64,000 nucleotides of DNA from Clostridia bacterium (GCA_017471765.1 JAFURT010000005.1:29838-93837), one strand, 5' to 3'. Positions 47,555 to 56,311 are shown, counted from the stretch's first letter. The notes: generated from the letters alone by a model not told the origin. Program-made: numbers and translations.

Positions 47555-48421
47555 ATGGAACATAATACCGCTGCCCCTCGTCTGACGGATGTAGGGTATA
47601 TTCGCCAGCTGTTGGAGCGTCATGGCTTTACTTTTTCCAAAAAACTGGGACAAAACTTTCTTATCAACCCCTCGGTGTGTCCCCGGATGGCAGAGGCTTG
47701 TGGGGCCACGCCGGACACCGGTGTGCTGGAGATCGGCCCCGGGGTGGGGGTGCTCACCCGGGAGCTGGCTCTGCGTGCCGGCAAGGTAGTGGCTATCGAG
47801 CTGGATGACCGTCTGCCCCCGGTGCTGGCGGAAACGCTGGCCGGGCAGGATAACGCCCATGTGGTGTGGGGGGATTGCCTGAAATTAAACCTCCCCGCCC
47901 TCATTCAGGAGGAGTTTGGCAACCGCCCGGTGGCGGTGTGCGCCAACCTGCCCTATTACATTACATCCCCCATTATTATGCACCTACTGGAGAGCCGCCT
48001 GCCGGTGACTAACATCACCGTCATGGTGCAGAAGGAGGCCGCCCAGCGGCTGTGTGCCGCCCCCGGCACCCGGCAGGCCGGTGCGGTCACTTTGGCGGTG
48101 GCGTACTATGCCGAGGCGGAGATGCTGTTCACCGTGTCCCGGGGCAGCTTTATGCCGGCTCCCAATGTGGACAGCGCCGTTATCCGGCTGACTGTCCGGC
48201 AACAGCCCCCCTGTGCTGTGCAGGATGAAAAGGTGATGTTCCGGCTTATCCGTGCCGGCTTTGGCCAGCGCCGCAAGACCCTGCTCAATTCCCTTACCGG
48301 CGCCGGATACAGCAAGGAGCAGTTGTCTGCCGCCCTGGCTACGGCAGGCATCGCCCCCACTGCCCGGGCGGAGGAGCTGACCCTGGAGCAGTATGCCGCC
48401 CTGGCCAACGCCCTGTTGTAA
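47555..48421 (+). CDS. rsmA: 16S rRNA dimethyladenosine transferase RsmA
   Basis: The 288-residue protein has the full KsgA signature: FSKKLGQNFL, LEIGPGVGVLTREL for S-adenosylmethionine, ANLPYYITSPI with the NLPY catalytic motif, and MVQKEAAQRL. It dimethylates A1518 and A1519 in 16S rRNA. AAGGAG precedes the ATG, 10 bases after the carboxypeptidase-like gene, so the two share a message. Confidence 0.97.
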   Translation: MEHNTAAPRLTDVGYIRQLLERHGFTFSKKLGQNFLINPSVCPRMAEACGATPDTGVLEIGPGVGVLTRELALRAGKVVAIELDDRLPPVLAETLAGQDNAHVVWGDCLKLNLPALIQEEFGNRPVAVCANLPYYITSPIIMHLLESRLPVTNITVMVQKEAAQRLCAAPGTRQAGAVTLAVAYYAEAEMLFTVSRGSFMPAPNVDSAVIRLTVRQQPPCAVQDEKVMFRLIRAGFGQRRKTLLNSLTGAGYSKEQLSAALATAGIAPTARAEELTLEQYAALANALL

Positions 48422-48427
48422 ACAAAT

Positions 48428-48460
48428 AAAAGCCGCCTGTGACAGCACAGGCGGCTTTTC
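48428..48460 (+). terminator. Terminator of rsmA
   Basis: Perfect 14-bp stem (48428-48441 with 48446-48459) with loop ACAG and terminal T4. It also can serve the convergent gene. Confidence 0.9.
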
Positions 48461-48470
48461 TCATGCAAAT

Positions 48471-49307
48471 TTACAGCTCCGGATCAGCCAGCACTCTCTC
48501 CGGCGGTTCTTCCAGAAGCTCCGGGTTGTGGAAATACTCCTTCATCCGACGGAAGGCGGTGGCGAAATACACACCGGTGGCGATGCGTTCGTCCATGACC
48601 ACGCCCAGGGGCATACATTTCTCAAACACGATTTCGCCGCCCTTGCGCTTGGGTACCTCATGGGAGTTGCCGGCGGCCATCACCACGCTGGTGGTACCGA
48701 AATCATAGCAGTGATGGAAAATGTGGTTGGTGCGGATGGAAGCCAGGTTGGTGAACACCATGGACACATGGAAGGGGCTGGCATCGATGATGGCCTTGGG
48801 CAGCAGGTTGTGCTTATCCGCCCATTTCAGAATATTGACTGCCGTACGTAGCAGGCCGGGCAAGCTGACCAGCCGGTCGATGAGCTTGTCGGTAGCGTTG
48901 CTGTGCTCGACGTTCCGGCTCTCCTCCACATACTTCTGGATGCGGTCCTCCACATCGAAGATAGTGTCCTCGGGCTGGAAATAGATCTTGTTCATCGTCT
49001 CGCCCTTGCTGTGTAGCACGACCATGCCCACCGCAATCTCATTACGGGAATAGGCCCGTTTGTTGACGATAAAGCGGTTGAGTGCCGGGAAGTCGCACAT
49101 CGTCCGTATATAGGCGGCCAGAATGACCGCCATGTGGCTGATGGGCTTGCCCTCCTTTTTCTTGCGCCGGATATAGGCGTCAACGGGGGCCAGGGGTACG
49201 TCGATGGTAATAGCATTCATCGAATCGCTACGCTTGGCCATGACGTGGGCAGCGATCCGATACATCGGGTCTGTGTGCCGCAACAGAGTCCCGTCTGCTC
49301 GTTTCAT
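48471..49307 (-). CDS. E2-like acyltransferase domain protein without lipoyl domain
   Basis: The 278-residue protein resembles the catalytic domain of 2-oxo acid dehydrogenase acyltransferases and chloramphenicol acetyltransferase. Visible parts are PISHMAVILAAYIRTMCDFPALNRFI, a GTTSVVMAAGNS strand, and MPLGVVMDERIATGVYFATAFRRM near residue 240. The catalytic HxxxDG reads DERIATG, so the His is replaced. No lipoyl or peripheral-subunit domain is present and no dehydrogenase genes adjoin. Such stand-alone homologues occur in Clostridia, but their reaction is unknown. AGGAGGAATCC precedes ATG 49307. Confidence 0.78.
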   Translation of the reverse strand: MKRADGTLLRHTDPMYRIAAHVMAKRSDSMNAITIDVPLAPVDAYIRRKKKEGKPISHMAVILAAYIRTMCDFPALNRFIVNKRAYSRNEIAVGMVVLHSKGETMNKIYFQPEDTIFDVEDRIQKYVEESRNVEHSNATDKLIDRLVSLPGLLRTAVNILKWADKHNLLPKAIIDASPFHVSMVFTNLASIRTNHIFHHCYDFGTTSVVMAAGNSHEVPKRKGGEIVFEKCMPLGVVMDERIATGVYFATAFRRMKEYFHNPELLEEPPERVLADPEL

Positions 49308-49352
49308 ACGGATTCCTCCTCGTTGTGTAGGCTTATTCATAAACTATTCATA

Positions 49353-49381
49353 ATTATACCATAAAATTCGCCCCGTTGCAA
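49353..49381 (-). promoter_or_regulatory. Promoter of the E2-like gene
   Basis: Minus strand TTGCAA (49381-49376), 17-base spacer, perfect TATAAT (49358-49353). Confidence 0.8.
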
Positions 49382-49413
49382 CAAAAAATTGCATCGGGGC
49401 TGAATAAACTTGA

Positions 49414-50109
49414 TTAGAGAGGGCGCTTTTCCAGCGAAATCACGGTCAAAATGCCGTTTTTCACCGTAAATCTTACATTGTACTCGGCGAAATCCATGCC
49501 GTACACCCGGTCGCTGTCCTGCTGGTAGGTGGGACGGGGGTCGTGGGCCAGCACCGCCAGCAGTGACCGGCCGGTATCCTCCGGGACACCGGCCAGCAGA
49601 CCGGGGGCGCAGTCCACCGTCAACGACCGGTCAGAAAGCCCGGTGACGAAGCCGCCTGTTGCTTCCGGGTGGCTGTCGGTGTAGGCAAGGTAGGGCTTGA
49701 TGTCCAGGATGGGGGTGCCATCCATCAGGTCAGCCCCGGAAACGGTGATGACCGGGCCGTCGGGGGTGTGCAGGTCGATGGCCTCCATTTTCACCGAGGA
49801 CAGACCGATGGGGTTGGGGCGATAAGGGGAACGGGTGGCAAATACGCCCATACGGGTGTTGCCGCCCAGCCGGGGGGGACGCACCGTGGGGGACCAGCCC
49901 TCCTGCCGCACCTCCGAGAAGTGCCATACCAGCCACAGATGGGAGAAATCCTCCAGCCCACGCAGGGCATCCGGGTTGCGGTAGGCCGGCTCAAACACGA
50001 TACGGGCAGTCAGCTCCGGCACCACCCCGCTTTGCCGGGGGACGCCGAATTTACTGCCGAAATCCGTGCGGATACGGGCAATATAGTTGCAGATCAGTTG
50101 GTCAGCCAT
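49414..50109 (-). CDS. trmO: tRNA (N6-threonylcarbamoyladenosine37-N6)-methyltransferase TrmO
   Basis: The 231-residue protein has the TrmO core: FGSKFGVPRQSGVVPEL, GVFATRSPYRPNPIGLSSVKM, the binding motif for the S-adenosylmethionine-dependent methyltransferase, and GTPILDIKPYLAYTD. It methylates t6A at position 37 of some tRNAs. GGAGGTGCC precedes the ATG. TTAGGA-type repeats stand between it and the small XRE gene. Confidence 0.92.
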   Translation of the reverse strand: MADQLICNYIARIRTDFGSKFGVPRQSGVVPELTARIVFEPAYRNPDALRGLEDFSHLWLVWHFSEVRQEGWSPTVRPPRLGGNTRMGVFATRSPYRPNPIGLSSVKMEAIDLHTPDGPVITVSGADLMDGTPILDIKPYLAYTDSHPEATGGFVTGLSDRSLTVDCAPGLLAGVPEDTGRSLLAVLAHDPRPTYQQDSDRVYGMDFAEYNVRFTVKNGILTVISLEKRPL

Positions 50110-50125
50110 AAGGCACCTCCGGGAG

Positions 50126-50157
50126 TTAGGCGTTAGGAATCAGGAATTAGGAGTTAG
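50126..50157. repeat. TTAGGA-type short repeats beside the first XRE/DUF6809 module
   Basis: A run of GTTAGG, GTTAGGAAT, GGAATTAGGAGTTAGGG variants in the intergenic region. The 13-mer AGGAATTAGGAGT (50142-50154) recurs exactly at 56311-56323 beside the second module. Confidence 0.7.
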
Positions 50158-50183
50158 GGGGTGGAAGGAGACGGGTGTAAGCC

Positions 50184-50408
50184 TCACCGTTTGCGGGGGT
50201 CTGGCAGGTCGGCAGGCAGATCCAGTAGATAGTCACTGCTGATGCCATAATATTTGCAAAGTTTGATAATGTCCTGCACTTGGTATTTTCTCTGACGCAG
50301 TTCGTATTTACTTACGGCCGTTTGTGATATTCCTAATATTTCAGCTACTTTTGCTTGGCTTAAATCGTGATCTTCTCGTAAGGCTGTGAGTTTATCTACA
50401 TAATCCAT
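50184..50408 (-). CDS. Small XRE repressor of module 1
   Basis: The 74-residue protein is a single XRE helix-turn-helix domain: LREDHDLSQAKVAEILGISQTAVSKYELRQRKYQVQDIIKLCKYYGISSDYLLDLPADLP. GAGGTGA precedes the ATG. It is divergent to a DUF6809 gene, and its operator-like palindrome lies inside the opposing promoter. The related regulator at 56792 shares the C-terminal DYIL/LP-DLP ending and the same neighbour. It probably represses both genes of its module. Confidence 0.92.
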   Translation of the reverse strand: MDYVDKLTALREDHDLSQAKVAEILGISQTAVSKYELRQRKYQVQDIIKLCKYYGISSDYLLDLPADLPDPRKR

Positions 50409-50446
50409 TTAAGTCACCTCATTGAAAAACATACCATAATCCAAAA

Positions 50447-50482
50447 TGGGGTATTGACAATTACCCCAAAGTGGCTTAAAAT
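50447..50482 (+). promoter_or_regulatory. Operator/promoter of DUF6809 module 1
   Basis: The palindrome TGGGGTA-TTGACAAT-TACCCCA (50447-50468) encloses the -35 box TTGACA (50454-50459); the -10 TAAAAT lies at 50477-50482 after a 17-base spacer. The opposite strand carries a TTGTCA for the repressor gene in the same place, so one bound dimer could block both promoters. Confidence 0.75.
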
Positions 50483-50522
50483 GTATATACAACAAAACAT
50501 TTTGTCAATAGGAGGAGAATGT

Positions 50523-50801
50523 ATGGAAAGCACCATCACAGAACTTTGGTACGGCAATTTGCACCCCGATGAACAATGCATGGAGCATAATCCGGAGATT
50601 AAAAATCTCGTGCGCCTGATGGAGAGAAACCGGAGCGACCTTGCCGCCACCCTCACTGACCGGCAAAAAGAGACCTTAGAAAAATACGATGACGCCGCCG
50701 CAGAACTGTCTGCCATTGTGGAACGGCAGATATTCCGGCGTGGGTTCCGGTTGGGTGGGCGGCTGATGCTGGAGACACTTGTCGACACCCCCGACGAATA
50801 G
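50523..50801 (+). CDS. DUF6809-like small protein of module 1
   Basis: The 92-residue protein starts MESTITELWYGNLHP. It has a central coiled region (LTDRQKETLEKYDDAAAELSAI) and ends with FRRGFRLGGRLMLETLVDT. The ITELWYGN start and the GF-LG-R-L end are shared with the protein at 56369, which identifies a DUF6809-type family of unknown function. AGGAGGAGAATGT precedes the ATG. It faces a small XRE gene in both places. Confidence 0.8.
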   Translation: MESTITELWYGNLHPDEQCMEHNPEIKNLVRLMERNRSDLAATLTDRQKETLEKYDDAAAELSAIVERQIFRRGFRLGGRLMLETLVDTPDE

Positions 50802-50882
50802 AAAAGGCGACAAACAGGCAAAAGGTAATATACGAATTGCAAAAGCGAACAAAAAGATTACAGTTAGTATAATAAATCCTCT

Positions 50883-50910
50883 TGTTTTTTCCAAAAAATT
50901 GGGGTATACT
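50883..50910 (+). promoter_or_regulatory. Promoter of rubrerythrin
   Basis: TTGTTT at 50883-50888, 16-base spacer, TATACT at 50905-50910. Confidence 0.55.
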
Positions 50911-50960
50911 ACGAGGGTAAGGCGGCTTACCGCCATCATTTTACAGAAGGAGTGTTATTT

Positions 50961-51494
50961 ATGGAACTGAAAGGCAGCAAGACCGAGCGCAACCTGGCAG
51001 AAGCCTTCGCCGGTGAATCCCAGGCGCGCAACAAGTATACCTATTTTGCCTCGGTGGCCAAGAAAGAGGGCTACCAGCAGATTGCGGCCATCTTCGAGGA
51101 GACCGCCAACAACGAGAAGGAGCACGCCAAATTGTGGTTTAAGGCTCTGCAGGGCATCGGCGACACCGCCGCCAACCTGAAGGCCGCCGCCGAGGGCGAG
51201 AACTACGAATGGACGGATATGTACGACCGCTTTGCCAAAGAGGCGGAGGAGGAGGGCTTCACCGCCCTGGCCGCCCAGTTCCGCATGGTCGCCGCCATCG
51301 AGAAGACCCACGAGGAGCGCTACCGTGCCCTGCTGAACAATGTGGAGATGCAGCAGGTGTTCGAGAAGGCGGAGGAGACCATGTGGGAGTGCCGCAACTG
51401 CGGCCACCTGGTCATGGGCAAGAAGGCCCCCCAGATTTGCCCCGTGTGCGCCCATCCTCAGGCCTATTTCGAGGTGCGCAAGGCAAACTATTGA
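50961..51494 (+). CDS. rbr: Rubrerythrin
   Basis: The 177-residue protein has a ferritin-like di-iron domain ([36 protein letters not shown], and a second EKTHEERY) and a C-terminal rubredoxin-like domain with CRNCGH...CPVCAHP. It reduces hydrogen peroxide in anaerobes. AAGGAGTG precedes the ATG. The strong terminator at 51512-51546 makes it a single-gene unit. A PerR box was not clearly seen. Confidence 0.97.
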   Translation: MELKGSKTERNLAEAFAGESQARNKYTYFASVAKKEGYQQIAAIFEETANNEKEHAKLWFKALQGIGDTAANLKAAAEGENYEWTDMYDRFAKEAEEEGFTALAAQFRMVAAIEKTHEERYRALLNNVEMQQVFEKAEETMWECRNCGHLVMGKKAPQICPVCAHPQAYFEVRKANY

Positions 51495-51511
51495 TTCGTT
51501 ATGCAGAAACT

Positions 51512-51546
51512 ACCGGTATCCGCTGATGGCGGATGCCGGTTTTTTT
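51512..51546 (+). terminator. Terminator of rubrerythrin
   Basis: 12-bp stem with one G-U (51512-51523 with 51529-51540), loop TGATG, followed by T7. Confidence 0.9.
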
Positions 51547-51625
51547 ATCCAGGCGTTTTTTCTATGGGTAATTGCTGTCCGATTGCACACACTGCTAACA
51601 AGTATGTGTGCAAAGGATGGGGAGC

Positions 51626-52300
51626 GTGGAAGCACTGATTGAAATGAATAATGTCTGCAAGTGGTACACCGCCGGCGGGCAGACGGTGAAAGCGCTGGAT
51701 GGGGTGAATTTTTCGGTGAAAAAGGGGGAGATGGTGGCCATTCTCGGCCCCTCCGGGTCGGGAAAATCCACCCTGATGAATCTGCTGGGATGCCTGGATG
51801 TGCCCACCGCCGGGCGATATCGGCTGGCGGGGCAGGCGGTGGACGGCCTGTCGGAGAGCCAGCTCTCCCGTGTACGGAATCAGACGGTGGGGTTTGTGTT
51901 TCAGAGCTTCCACCTGCTCCCCCAGCTTACCGCCTGGGAGAATGTGGAGCTCCCCCTGTTATACCGGGGCGTGCCGGAGAGCAAGCGGCGGCAGTTGGTG
52001 GCAGACAGTCTGCGACAGGTGGGGTTGACGGAACGGATGGAGCACCGACCGGCTCAGCTGTCCGGTGGTCAGCAACAGCGGGTAGCCATCGCCCGGGCCA
52101 TCGCCGGACGGCCGCCCATGCTGTTGGCGGATGAGCCAACCGGCAATCTGGACACCGCCGTGGGGCGAGAGATTATGGGTCTGTTACAGCAACTGCACGC
52201 CGCCGGGCATACGGTGGTGATCATCACCCACGACCCCCGTATTGGTGCCGCCTGTCCCCGCCGGGTGGTGATGGAGGACGGCCACCTGCGGGAGGGGTAG
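51626..52300 (+). CDS. ABC transporter ATP-binding protein, MacB/LolD type
   Basis: The 224-residue ATPase has Walker A GPSGSGKST, Q-loop FVFQSFHLLP, signature LSGGQQQR, Walker B LLADEPTGNLD and the H-loop ITHDP. The NLD and MNLLGCLD patterns are those of the MacB/FtsE/LolD group. No permease gene follows; the next gene is lepA on the other strand, so its partner lies elsewhere. The start is uncertain: GTG 51626 has GGATGGGGAGC before it, while ATG 51617 and GTG 51608 are less well placed. Confidence 0.92.
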   Translation: MEALIEMNNVCKWYTAGGQTVKALDGVNFSVKKGEMVAILGPSGSGKSTLMNLLGCLDVPTAGRYRLAGQAVDGLSESQLSRVRNQTVGFVFQSFHLLPQLTAWENVELPLLYRGVPESKRRQLVADSLRQVGLTERMEHRPAQLSGGQQQRVAIARAIAGRPPMLLADEPTGNLDTAVGREIMGLLQQLHAAGHTVVIITHDPRIGAACPRRVVMEDGHLREG

Positions 52301-52305
52301 GAGAA

Positions 52306-52337
52306 AGAGACGAGCCGGTATGTACCGGCTCGTCTCT
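52306..52337. terminator. Bidirectional terminator between the ABC ATPase gene and lepA
   Basis: Long stem AGAGACGAGCCG with CGGCTCGTCTCT (52306-52317 with 52326-52337) and an eight-base palindromic loop; the right flank is TGTTACATT, so the T tract is weak. Confidence 0.75.
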
Positions 52338-52344
52338 GTTACAT

Positions 52345-54153
52345 TTATTCCTCTTCCAGCTTGAGTACCGCCATGAATGCCTCCTGGGGCACCTCTACGC
52401 TACCCAGCTGGCGCATCCGCTTTTTGCCTTCCTTCTGCTTTTCCAGCAGTTTTTTCTTACGGGTGATGTCACCGCCGTAGCACTTGGCCAGCACGTCCTT
52501 GCGCATGGCACGCACGGTCTCCCGGGCAATGATTTTGCCGCCGATAGCCGCCTGGATGGGCACCTCAAAGAGCTGGCGGGGAATGTGCTGTTGGAGCTTT
52601 TCGCACATTTTCCGTGCTCTGGCATAGGCGTTGCCGGAGAACAGGATAAAGGACAGCGCATCCACGATTTCGCCATTGAGCAGGATGTCCAGCTTGACCA
52701 GATCGCTCTTGACGTACCCCTTCAGCTCATAGTCGAAGCTGGCATAGCCCTTGGTGCGGCTCTTAAGAGCGTCAAAAAAGTCGTAGATGATCTCGTTGAG
52801 GGGCAGTTCATAGTGGATGTCTACCCGGCTCTGGTCCAGATATTTCATATCGATAAAGATGCCACGGCGCTCCTGGCACAGCTCCATGATATTGCCCACG
52901 TAGTCCTTTGGCGCGTAGACGTGCGCCTCGGCGATGGGCTCCTCCGCCATGGAGATGGTGGTGGGGTCGGGGTAGTTGGTGGGGTTGTCCACCATGATGA
53001 CCTCGCCGCCGGACAGGGTGATGCGGTAGCTGACGCTGGGGGCGGTGGTGATGAGGTCGAGATTATATTCACGCTCCAGACGCTCCTGAATGATCTCCAT
53101 ATGGAGCAGGCCCAGGAAGCCGCACCGGAAACCGAAGCCCAGTGCCACCGAGGTCTCCGGCTCGAAGGTGAGGGAGGCATCGTTGAGCTGTAAGCGCTCC
53201 AGCGCCTCACGCAGGTCCTGGTAATGGGCACCGTCGGCCGGGAACACGCCGCAGAACACCATGGGGTTGGCCTTGCGGTAGCCGGGCAGGGGAGCGGGCG
53301 CCGGGTTTTTCGCCAGCGTGATGGTGTCGCCCACCCGGGCATCCCCAACGGTTTTGATAGAGGCGGCCAGATAGCCCACCTGGCCGGCACGGAGCTCCTT
53401 TACCGGCTCCAGTCGGCCGGGGCGCATAATGCCCACTTCCACCACGTCAAAGGTGGCACCGGAGGCCATCATTTTGATGGTGTCGCCGGCCTTCAGCACA
53501 CCGTCCATCACCCGGAAGTACACGATAACGCCACGGTAGCTGTCGTAGTAGCTGTCAAAAATCAGCGCCTGCAGAGGCTTGCTGTCGTCCCCCTCCGGGG
53601 CAGGCAGCTTGACGATGGATTCCAGCACCGCCTCGATATTCAGTCCGGCCTTGGCCGAGATGGCCGGGGCTTCGGAGGCATCAATGCCGATGATGTCCTC
53701 AATTTCTTCCCGCACCCGTTCCGGGTCAGCGGCCGGCAGGTCGATCTTGTTGATGACCGGGATGATGTCCAGCCCATGCTCCACCGCCAGATAGGTGTTG
53801 GCCAGCGTCTGCGCCTCTACGCCCTGGCTGGCATCCACGATGAGCAGAGCCCCCTCGCAGGCGGCCAGTGACCGGGATACCTCGTAGTTAAAGTCCACGT
53901 GACCGGGGGTGTCGATGAGGTTGAAGGTATAGTCCTCGCCGTCGGCGGCTTTGTAGTTCAGGGTCACGGCGTGGGCCTTGATGGTGATGCCTCGCTCACG
54001 CTCCAGGTCCATGCTGTCCAGTAGCTGTTCCTCCATGTCCCGGAGAGCGACGGTGTTGGTCTTTTCCAGCAACCGGTCAGCCAGGGTGGATTTACCGTGG
54101 TCGATGTGGGCGATGATGCAAAAATTGCGGATGTGTTGTTTGATGTCAGCCAA
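52345..54153 (-). CDS. lepA: Elongation factor 4 (LepA)
   Basis: The 602-residue GTPase has the G1 box [15 protein letters not shown], the EF4 G2/G3 region [12 protein letters not shown] and DTPGHVDF, and NKIDLP. The C-terminal EF4 domains are also present: [34 protein letters not shown] and the terminal [28 protein letters not shown]. It promotes ribosome back-translocation. The start codon is TTG, with GAGGTG upstream. Its length is the family's usual one. Confidence 0.97.
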   Translation of the reverse strand: MADIKQHIRNFCIIAHIDHGKSTLADRLLEKTNTVALRDMEEQLLDSMDLERERGITIKAHAVTLNYKAADGEDYTFNLIDTPGHVDFNYEVSRSLAACEGALLIVDASQGVEAQTLANTYLAVEHGLDIIPVINKIDLPAADPERVREEIEDIIGIDASEAPAISAKAGLNIEAVLESIVKLPAPEGDDSKPLQALIFDSYYDSYRGVIVYFRVMDGVLKAGDTIKMMASGATFDVVEVGIMRPGRLEPVKELRAGQVGYLAASIKTVGDARVGDTITLAKNPAPAPLPGYRKANPMVFCGVFPADGAHYQDLREALERLQLNDASLTFEPETSVALGFGFRCGFLGLLHMEIIQERLEREYNLDLITTAPSVSYRITLSGGEVIMVDNPTNYPDPTTISMAEEPIAEAHVYAPKDYVGNIMELCQERRGIFIDMKYLDQSRVDIHYELPLNEIIYDFFDALKSRTKGYASFDYELKGYVKSDLVKLDILLNGEIVDALSFILFSGNAYARARKMCEKLQQHIPRQLFEVPIQAAIGGKIIARETVRAMRKDVLAKCYGGDITRKKKLLEKQKEGKKRMRQLGSVEVPQEAFMAVLKLEEE

Positions 54154-54162
54154 GGTGGCACC

Positions 54163-54714
54163 TCATTTCACGAAATTAGTCTCTTTAGCCCTTTTAGAAA
54201 GGGCGGTATACGCATAGTAAGCGACGGCTCCCACCAGGGTGCCCAGGGTGTTGAGCAACCAGTCCTCCGTCTGTAGGCAACCGATGAGGGTGAGCTGTTG
54301 CACCACTTCAATAGCCAGGGATATAGCGGCCCCCACAGCCACCGTCCCCCATACCCGGCGACCGGGGCCACCCGGTAGCAGATAGGGCAGGCAACCGCCC
54401 AGAGGGGCAAACAGCAGGATGTTCATAAACATCGCTCGCCACTGCTGTGGCTGATCCCAGTAGAGAATCACGCTGTGTAGCGGGTTCCATTGGGGGAAGT
54501 ACAGGTTATACTCCACCGTGCGGTTCATCAGGGTCTTCCCCACGATGAGAGCCACCGCCACCAGCAAGGCCCCCCGGCAAATCCACCGCCATGTGCGGGG
54601 GTTTTTGCGGGATACCGCCAGTGCCAGCGCTGTCCAGCCGGACAGGATGAGCAAACCCAGGACGCAGAGCAGAGGGATAGACAGATTGTAGACAAAGGTG
54701 TAGACGGCACTCAT
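54163..54714 (-). CDS. VanZ-family membrane protein 1
   Basis: The 183-residue protein has about five hydrophobic segments and the VanZ core: WNPLHSVILYWDQPQQ, MNILLFAPLGGCLPYLLP, EVVQQLTLIGCLQTEDWLLNTLGTLVGAVAYY. VanZ proteins give low-level teicoplanin resistance by an unknown mechanism, and most members are uncharacterised. AAGGAGAAAACC precedes ATG 54714, which overlaps the stop of its paralogue. It ends just before the lepA start, 10 bases away, in the same direction. Confidence 0.88.
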   Translation of the reverse strand: MSAVYTFVYNLSIPLLCVLGLLILSGWTALALAVSRKNPRTWRWICRGALLVAVALIVGKTLMNRTVEYNLYFPQWNPLHSVILYWDQPQQWRAMFMNILLFAPLGGCLPYLLPGGPGRRVWGTVAVGAAISLAIEVVQQLTLIGCLQTEDWLLNTLGTLVGAVAYYAYTALSKRAKETNFVK

Positions 54715-55244
54715 GTGGTTTTCTCCTTGTTTGCCCAGCGGTACACCAGGAAAGCACTCGTCCCGATCAGACACCCCAGCACATTCAAAAACAGGTCGTC
54801 GGTCTGAAAATGCCCCACACGCAGGGAGGCCTGCAGGATTTCCACCGTCAGTGACACGGCCAGGGCGATACCGGCGACGGCCCATATCCGCTGTGCCGGC
54901 TTTTTCAGCGGCAGGGCGAAGGGGAGGACAGCCCCTAATGGAGCAAACAGCAGGGTGTTGAGGGTGGTCTCCCGGAATACCTGGGCGAAATCGTCGGTGG
55001 TAAACAGCACCTGAAAGGGAATGAAAAAATGCTGGTGCTCCCCCGGCAGACGTCCCCGCAGTGTGCCGGCATAAACCAGGTACAGGCACACCGGAACAAG
55101 CCCGGTGCACAGCCACCGCCAGAAACGGGGGTAGCGTCGCCCACAGAAAGCCGAGGCGGCCGTCCATCCCCCCAACAGCAGAACAGCCAGCAGGTACAGC
55201 AGGGGCAGGTCCATGTAATATACGAAGAAATACAACTGGTTCAT
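54711..55244 (-). CDS. VanZ-family membrane protein 2
   Basis: The 177-residue paralogue has the same layout: IPFQVLFTTDD, LNTLLFAPLGAVLPFALP, EILQASLRVGHFQTDDLFLNVLGCLIG. It is coupled to the other VanZ gene by a four-base overlap, so the two may form a pair. GGGGAGA precedes the ATG and a TTGTCA/TATAAT promoter lies at 55280-55307. lepA, downstream, may also be read from it. Confidence 0.88.
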   Translation of the reverse strand: MNQLYFFVYYMDLPLLYLLAVLLLGGWTAASAFCGRRYPRFWRWLCTGLVPVCLYLVYAGTLRGRLPGEHQHFFIPFQVLFTTDDFAQVFRETTLNTLLFAPLGAVLPFALPLKKPAQRIWAVAGIALAVSLTVEILQASLRVGHFQTDDLFLNVLGCLIGTSAFLVYRWANKEKTT

Positions 55245-55279
55245 AAGATTGTCTCCCCTCGTCGCATACATTCCTCTCT

Positions 55280-55307
55280 ATTATAGCATTTTTTCGTGAT
55301 TTGACAA
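55280..55307 (-). promoter_or_regulatory. Promoter of the VanZ pair and probably lepA
   Basis: Minus strand TTGTCA (55307-55302), 16-base spacer, TATAAT (55285-55280). Confidence 0.75.
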
Positions 55308-55316
55308 GTAAAAGCA

Positions 55317-55345
55317 TTGAAAAACTTGCCGGGAAATGGTAAAAT
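55317..55345 (+). promoter_or_regulatory. Promoter of prmA
   Basis: TTGAAA at 55317-55322, 17-base spacer, TAAAAT at 55340-55345. Confidence 0.65.
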
Positions 55346-55387
55346 GAAAAAAATTCGGTATTTTACCGCAGAACAGGAGAAAGAACG

Positions 55388-56311
55388 ATGGATTGGACTG
55401 AAGTATGCATCCGGGTGGCTACCGCCCACACCGACGAGGCGGCGGCTATCGCCAATATGGTGGTGCCTTACGGCATTTATATCGAGGATTACAGCGACCT
55501 GGAGCAAGGGGCACGGGAGATTGCCCACATTGACCTCATTGACGAGGAGCTGTTGGCCAAGGCCCGGGACACGGCTCTTATCCATCTGTATATCAGCCCG
55601 GAAGAAAACCCGGCAGAGGCGGTCGCCTTCCTGCGTGAGCGTCTTTCTGCCTGTGGCATTCCCAGCGAGGTAGACAGCAACACCGTCTGTGAAGAGGACT
55701 GGGCCAACAACTGGAAAAAGTATTTTAAGCCCCTCAACGTGGGGGAGAAGCTGCTCATCTGCCCCTCTTGGGAGACGGTGGAGGATGCCGCCGGCCGGGC
55801 GGTGCTGTCCATCGACCCGGGTATGGCCTTCGGCACCGGTGGCCATGATACCACCCGGCTGGTGCTGGAAACCCTGGAGCAGTACATCACCCCCGGCTGT
55901 GAGTTCCTGGATATTGGCTGCGGTAGCGGCATTCTGTCCATCGCGGCCTGCCTGCTGGGGGCCGGTACGGCGCTGGGCATCGACATTGATGCCCTGGCGG
56001 TGAAGACCGCCATCGAGAATGGTCAGCTCAACGGCCTGACGCCCCCACGCTACGACATTCGCCTGGGCGACCTGGCCCGGGATGTGTCGGGGAAATATCC
56101 GGTCATCGCCGCCAACATCGTGGCGGATGCCATCATTGCCCTGTCCCCCGCCGTGCCGGCTCTGCTGGCTGAAGATGGCGTGTACATCGTCTCCGGCATC
56201 ATCGATACCCGGGAGCAGGATGTGCTGGCGGCGCTGGACGCCTGTGGCTTTGCGGTAGCTGAGCGGCATGAGCACGGCGGCTGGCTTTGCATGGTGTGCA
56301 GGACGAAGTGA
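55388..56311 (+). CDS. prmA: Ribosomal protein L11 methyltransferase PrmA
   Basis: The 307-residue protein has an N-terminal domain that recognises L11 (MDWTEVCIRVATAHTDEA) and a methyltransferase domain with DPGMAFGTGGHDTTRL, FLDIGCGSGILSIAA and AANIVADAI. It trimethylates ribosomal protein L11. The start was chosen by length and by the CAGGAGA in front. The stop is followed directly by the TTAGGA-type repeat and the terminator at 56325. Confidence 0.95.
   Translation: MDWTEVCIRVATAHTDEAAAIANMVVPYGIYIEDYSDLEQGAREIAHIDLIDEELLAKARDTALIHLYISPEENPAEAVAFLRERLSACGIPSEVDSNTVCEEDWANNWKKYFKPLNVGEKLLICPSWETVEDAAGRAVLSIDPGMAFGTGGHDTTRLVLETLEQYITPGCEFLDIGCGSGILSIAACLLGAGTALGIDIDALAVKTAIENGQLNGLTPPRYDIRLGDLARDVSGKYPVIAANIVADAIIALSPAVPALLAEDGVYIVSGIIDTREQDVLAALDACGFAVAERHEHGGWLCMVCRTK

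Noticed and set aside
54715-55317. A 200-codon N-terminal extension of the first VanZ gene
   Set aside because: This frame runs through the second VanZ gene in another phase, and the VanZ domain starts only at ATG 54714 with a ribosome site.
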